A DNA stretch of 64,000 nucleotides from Streptomyces sp. NBC_01446 (GTDB lineage Bacteria > Actinomycetota > Actinomycetes > Streptomycetales > Streptomycetaceae), in assembly GCF_026340095.1 (NCBI RefSeq), contig NZ_JAPEPO010000001.1:4297501-4361500 (forward strand), written 5' to 3'. A model generated the notes under the pieces. It saw only the letters and a list, made by a program, of their open reading frames with translations. It had not been told where the DNA came from and made no database searches. The translations under genes and the position numbers were made by a program. This document shows, piece by piece, positions 60,273-64,000 of the stretch; within the stretch, counting starts at the first letter, position 1, and each line of letters opens with the position of its first letter.

Positions 60273-60283
60273 CCGCGCCGTGG

Positions 60284-60721
60284 CTACATCTCCAGAAGCA
60301 CCGTGAACGGGCCGTCGTTCGTCAGGGACACCCGCATCTTCGCCCCGAACCGGCCCGTCGCCACGGTCGCGCCCAGGGCGCGCAGCTGCGCCACGACCTC
60401 GTCGACCAGCGGCTCGGCCACCGGCCCCGGTGCCGCCGCGTTCCAGGTGGGGCGACGGCCCTTACGGGCGTCCCCGTAGAGCGTGAACTGGCTGATCACC
60501 AGGAGCGGGGCGTCGATGTCGCTGCACGACTTCTCGTCGGAGAGCATCCGTACGGACCAGAGCTTGCGGGCCAGTTGGGCGGCCTTCTCCTTGGTGTCCT
60601 CGTGAGTGACCCCCACGAGGACGCACAGCCCCTCGCCCTTGATCTCGCCGACGGTCTTCGTCTGGTTGTCCTCGTCCACGACGACGCTCGCGTCGTCCAC
60701 CCTCTGCACCACTGCACGCAT
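60284..60721 (-). CDS. dtd: D-aminoacyl-tRNA deacylase Dtd
   Basis: A 145-residue enzyme that removes D-amino acids (and Gly) from tRNA. Both active-site motifs are present: SQFTLYG and, near the C-terminus, NDGPFTVLLE (the Gly-cisPro motif; usually GPVT). The canonical N-terminus MRAVVQRV gives ATG 60721; the GGGAG ribosome-binding site fits ATG 60733 better (four extra residues). Convergent with ygfZ. Confidence 0.95.
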   Translation of the reverse strand: MRAVVQRVDDASVVVDEDNQTKTVGEIKGEGLCVLVGVTHEDTKEKAAQLARKLWSVRMLSDEKSCSDIDAPLLVISQFTLYGDARKGRRPTWNAAAPGPVAEPLVDEVVAQLRALGATVATGRFGAKMRVSLTNDGPFTVLLEM

Positions 60722-60861
60722 ACGGACCATCATGCCGTGCTCCCGAACCGCCCATCCGGGGCGGATTAGGGGCACTCGTGCACAGAGCGGCCACTCGGAG
60801 TGGCACGATGCTCCCACGCGGTGCACCGCGTCGGTCCGGTCGAGGGGACGGTAGGGACGCA

Positions 60862-61482
60862 ATGAGCCACACATCGAGCATCGGGCAGCCTCCAGGGGCC
60901 CCCGTTTCGTTGACGCACGCCAGTCGCATCACCGGTACGAACCGCCTCAGCACGGCGCGCCCGCCGAGGCAGCGGGTCGCCGGCCCGGACCTTCCGGAGC
61001 CGCCCGGCCACGACCTGTCCGCGCTGCGCCTTCCCGAGCTGCGCACGCTGCGCCGCGACGCCCAGCAGGACGAGGCCGACCTGAGCTACGTACGACGGCT
61101 GCTCCAGGGCCGGATCGACATCCTGCGGGCCGAGGTCGCCCGCCGCAGGGACCCCGAGGCGCCGGTCGTGGACCGGCTCTCCGAGATCCTCACCGACAAG
61201 GCCGCCACGCACCGCTCCTCCGCCCGCCACGTCACCCTCGGCACGCCCCGCAGCGAGGAGTACCGGGACCTCGCCGCCGAGATGCTCGCCGAGGTCGAGC
61301 TGTCCGACCTGGACGCCCGAACGGACGATGAGCTGCACACGGCGATGGGCCGCCTCGTGCGCTACGAGCAGCAGGTCTCGCGCCGCCGCCACCTGCTCCA
61401 GTCGACGGCCGACGATTGCAGCGCCGAGATCGCCCGCAGGTACCGTGAAGGCGAAGCACAAGTAGACGACCTGCTCGCGTGA
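60862..61482 (+). CDS. rsiG: Anti-sigma factor RsiG (c-di-GMP-binding)
   Basis: A 206-residue coiled-coil protein carrying two copies of the c-di-GMP motif E-x3-S-x2-R-x3-Q-x3-D: EADLSYVRRLLQGRID and EQQVSRRRHLLQSTADD, one on each helix of the hairpin. RsiG with c-di-GMP sequesters the sporulation sigma factor WhiG in Streptomyces. ATG 60862 is chosen. The N-terminal 60 residues are poorly conserved and probably disordered. It is divergent from dtd. Confidence 0.95.
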   Translation: MSHTSSIGQPPGAPVSLTHASRITGTNRLSTARPPRQRVAGPDLPEPPGHDLSALRLPELRTLRRDAQQDEADLSYVRRLLQGRIDILRAEVARRRDPEAPVVDRLSEILTDKAATHRSSARHVTLGTPRSEEYRDLAAEMLAEVELSDLDARTDDELHTAMGRLVRYEQQVSRRRHLLQSTADDCSAEIARRYREGEAQVDDLLA

Positions 61483-61566
61483 CGCGGCCGCACCGGTGAC
61501 CCCGGTGGCCCGCTGCGGGGCGGGTCTGTCCATGGCCCGCCATGGACCCGCCCCGGAAGGCCACCG

Positions 61567-62529
61567 ATGTCCCCCTCCTCCGCCGCCGCCATACCCCCGG
61601 TCCTCGCCGAGGTCGTCCGTTCCGGCTTCGTCGAGGGCCATCACCGAGGCAGCCTGGTCGTGCTCGCCGCGGACGGGACCGTGGAGCTCGCCCTGGGGGA
61701 CGTGACCGCTCCCGTCTTCCCCCGCTCGTCGAACAAGCCGATGCAGGCGGCGGGCGTGCTGCGCGCGGGCCTCGACCTGTCGGGCGAGCGGCTCGCGCTC
61801 GCGGCCGCGAGCCACTCCGGTGAGATCTTCCACCGCGATCTCGTCCAGAAGATGCTGTCCGAGCACGAGCTGACCCCGGCCGAGCTCCAGTGCCCGCCCG
61901 ACCTGCCGCTCGACCCCGTCGAGACCGAGACGTACCTGGCGGCGGGCGCCGTACGGGACCGGGTCACGATGAACTGCTCCGGCAAGCACGCCGCGATGCT
62001 GGCCGCCTGCGACCTGAACGGCTGGCCCAAGGACTCCTACCTGGACCCGGAGCACCCGCTCCAGAAGCTCATCCACGAGGTGGTGAAGGAGGCCGCGGGC
62101 GAGCCCGTCGCCGCGGTCGGTACGGACGGCTGCGGGGCGCCCCTGATGGCGATCAGCCTCACCGGCCTCGCCCGCGCGTTCCGCCACTTCGTGCTCGCCC
62201 CCGAGGGCTCGGCGGAGCGCCGCGTCGCCGACGCGATGCGTGCGCACCCCGAGTACGTCGCCGGTACGCGCCGCCCCGACACCTGGCTGATGCGCGAGGT
62301 GCCCGGCGTCCTGTCGAAGATGGGCGCGGAGGCGGTCCAGGCCGTGGCGCTCCCGGACGGACGTGCGCTCGCCTTCAAGATCGACGACGGCGCGACGCGG
62401 GCGCTCGGCCCGGTCCTGGCCCGCGCGCTGCGGATGCTGGGCGTGGACGGCGAGGTCGTGGCCCGCATCGGCGAGGCGCCGCTGCACGGCGGCGGGGGCG
62501 TCGTGGGGGAGATCCGCGCGGTCTTCTAG
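61567..62529 (+). CDS. Asparaginase family protein
   Basis: A 320-residue protein of the type II-like 'asparaginase' family (PF06089). Conserved blocks: RSSNKPMQAAGVLRAG, ASHSGEIFHRDLV, NCSGKHAAMLAACDLNGWP and VGTDGCGAPLMAIS. It should hydrolyse L-asparagine; related to bacterial RrA-type enzymes rather than classical AnsA/B. Monocistronic between rsiG and an acetyltransferase. Confidence 0.9.
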   Translation: MSPSSAAAIPPVLAEVVRSGFVEGHHRGSLVVLAADGTVELALGDVTAPVFPRSSNKPMQAAGVLRAGLDLSGERLALAAASHSGEIFHRDLVQKMLSEHELTPAELQCPPDLPLDPVETETYLAAGAVRDRVTMNCSGKHAAMLAACDLNGWPKDSYLDPEHPLQKLIHEVVKEAAGEPVAAVGTDGCGAPLMAISLTGLARAFRHFVLAPEGSAERRVADAMRAHPEYVAGTRRPDTWLMREVPGVLSKMGAEAVQAVALPDGRALAFKIDDGATRALGPVLARALRMLGVDGEVVARIGEAPLHGGGGVVGEIRAVF

Positions 62530-62604
62530 GCCCTGCTGCCGCCGGGGCGGGGCCGCGCGGTAATCGGGTGGCCTCACCCCGCGCTCCCCGCTTAGCGTGA
62601 CGGG

Positions 62605-63858
62605 ATGACCCGCGACGACATCGACGTACGGCCGATCACCGATGACGAGTTTGCCGACTGGTCCCGCGCGCTGAACACCGGCTTCCTGCGGAGCACCCCC
62701 GACTCGCGCGAAACCCTCGACAAGCGCAGGGAACAGGCGCGCGACTCACGGATCCTGGGCGCGTTCGACGGCGGGCGCTGCGTCGCCACCTTCCGCTCGT
62801 TCCCGCAGGAGCTCACCGTGCCGGGCGGCGCGGCCGTCCCCGCCGACGCGATCTCGAACGTCACGGTCAGCGCCACGCATCGCCGGCGCGGGCTCCTGAG
62901 CCGGATGATGGCGGGCGATCTCGCCGACGCGAAGGCCCGCGGTGACGTCGTCGCGACGCTCATCGCCGCCGAGTACCCGATCTACGGCCGGTTCGGCTTC
63001 GGGCCCGCCACGGCGCTCAGCGAGTGGGCGGTAGACGTGCCGCGCGCCGGGCTCGATCCGCGCCGGCCGGTCCCCGACGACGGGGGCCGTATCGATCTCG
63101 TCGACGGCGAGGACGTCCGCAAGACGGGCCCGGAGCTGCACGAGCGGCTGCGTGCGAGCCGGCCCGGCGTCATCGATCGCGACGGGTTCTGGTGGCGTCG
63201 CAACACCGGACTCCTCGAAACTCCGGAAGAGCCCTGGAAAGAGCCCTTCTACGCGGTCTACCGCGCTCCGAACGGCGAGGCCGAGGGCCTGATCGTCTAC
63301 TCCGTCGACGACAATTGGAGCGACACCAAGCAGCCGCACAACACGGCGACCGTGCGCGACCTGATCGCCGTCACCCCGGCCGCCGAGCGCGCGCTGTGGC
63401 ACTACGTCTGTTCCGTCGACTGGATCGCGACCGTCCGCACCGGCCACCGGGCCCCGGACGACCTGCTGCCGCATCTGCTGCCCGACCCGCGCGCGGCCCG
63501 CGTCGTCACGCACGCGGACTGGCTGTGGGTGCGGATCCTGGACGTCGTACGGGCTCTGGAGGCGCGTACGTACGCGGGGACGGGATCGCTGGTCCTCGAG
63601 GTCGGCGACGCGGCCGGCCTCTCCGGGGGCCGCTACCGGCTGGACGCGGAGCCCGGGGGTGCGGTGTGCGCACCGACCTCGGAGGAACCCGAACTCACGT
63701 TGGACGTGCGCGAGTTGGGGACGCTGTGGCTGGGCGACGAGTCCGCGGTGCGGCTCGCCGCGCTCGGCCGCGTCAGGGAGGAGAGGGCGGGCGCCGCCGC
63801 CATTGCCGACGCCCTGCTGCGTACGTCCAGGCGCCCGTGGTGCCCGGACATCTTCTGA
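62605..63858 (+). CDS. Eis-family GNAT acetyltransferase
   Basis: A 417-residue protein with the Eis layout: N-terminal GNAT domain with acetyl-CoA loop THRRRGLLSRMMAGDLADA, a second GNAT-like domain and a C-terminal sterol-carrier-like domain ending DAGLLRTSRRPWCPDIF-like (here LLRTSRRPWCPDIF), whose C-terminal carboxylate acts in catalysis. Eis acetylates amines, including aminoglycosides and peptides; the Streptomyces substrate is unknown. Confidence 0.93.
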   Translation: MTRDDIDVRPITDDEFADWSRALNTGFLRSTPDSRETLDKRREQARDSRILGAFDGGRCVATFRSFPQELTVPGGAAVPADAISNVTVSATHRRRGLLSRMMAGDLADAKARGDVVATLIAAEYPIYGRFGFGPATALSEWAVDVPRAGLDPRRPVPDDGGRIDLVDGEDVRKTGPELHERLRASRPGVIDRDGFWWRRNTGLLETPEEPWKEPFYAVYRAPNGEAEGLIVYSVDDNWSDTKQPHNTATVRDLIAVTPAAERALWHYVCSVDWIATVRTGHRAPDDLLPHLLPDPRAARVVTHADWLWVRILDVVRALEARTYAGTGSLVLEVGDAAGLSGGRYRLDAEPGGAVCAPTSEEPELTLDVRELGTLWLGDESAVRLAALGRVREERAGAAAIADALLRTSRRPWCPDIF

Positions 63859-63944
63859 GGCGCACTGGCTGAGGTGTGCCGGCGTGCGTCTTCCGAACCG
63901 TGCTGACGTGCTGTGGTGCTCCGGCGCGCTGTGACGCCGTGGCG

Positions 63945-63985
63945 TGACCGGGCTCCCGGCTCCCCTCCGGAAGGGAGCCCGGTCA
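63945..63985 (+). terminator. Terminator after the Eis-family gene
   Basis: Perfect 13-bp stem tgaccgggctccc and gggagcccggtca with a 15-base loop, about 90 bases past the stop. No T-run, common in Streptomyces. Confidence 0.8.
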
Positions 63986-64000
63986 GCCGCTCTGGGCCAG

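Overview
The window is chromosomal DNA from a Streptomyces-type actinomycete. Support comes from the very high G+C with G/C-rich third codon positions, frequent GTG starts, mycothiol synthase (MshD), a GlnR/Nur/CsoR/RsiG regulator set, XRE-DUF397-ATPase (whiJ-like) genes and PhoP-type PHO boxes. From memory, the gene order resembles the S. coelicolor region that carries csoR, pstSCAB, ppk, glnR and nur; no alignment was run.

Layout. 1-1768: 3' half of a 23S rRNA gene and a complete 5S rRNA gene, closed by a strong terminator. 1.8-6.2 kb: NarL-type two-component system with a drug-type ABC transporter, then an acetyltransferase. 6.2-13.4 kb: six minus-strand genes for a chromosomal type IV secretion-like apparatus (VirD4-like, split VirB4, VirB6-like, VirB8-like, VirB2-like). 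A VirB1-like lytic transglycosylase/P60 gene follows at 17.7 kb on the plus strand. The two parts are separated by a whiJ-like cassette, a diverged inverted duplication, a dead VapC toxin gene and a lipoprotein gene.

18.9-25.6 kb: PAP2 phosphatase, Tat-exported FAD oxidoreductase, lipoprotein, CsoR with its operator, and a low-affinity phosphate system (DUF47 + Pit). 25.6-33.7 kb: a phosphate/polyphosphate block comprising pstSCAB under four PHO-box repeats, a NUDIX hydrolase, a CHAD protein and ppk. 33.9-37.2 kb: GntR-ABC operon with a perfect palindrome upstream. 37.3-47.1 kb: mshD, secreted 5'-nucleotidase, DUF2993 protein, OmpR/EnvZ-type system next to an HtrA-like protease, and a secreted trypsin-like protease.

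47.2-54.9 kb: LacI regulator, glnR, hydrolase, MoaD-like protein, membrane protein, second DUF2993 protein, and a sulfur unit in which a Cys-containing leader peptide precedes a rhodanese-type sulfurtransferase and DUF1416. 55-64 kb: DsrE-like protein, three membrane-anchored proteins in one operon, nitrobindin-like protein, Nur, YgfZ, Dtd, RsiG, asparaginase and an Eis-type acetyltransferase.

Themes: phosphate uptake and storage (pit, pst, ppk/CHAD/NUDIX, 5'-nucleotidase), metal and nitrogen regulation (csoR, nur, glnR), development (rsiG, whiJ-like cassette) and an uncharacterised secretion-like machine. The last is the best candidate for a poorly described system: conjugation-type core parts without a relaxase, and with a VirD4-like protein that has no recognisable P-loop.
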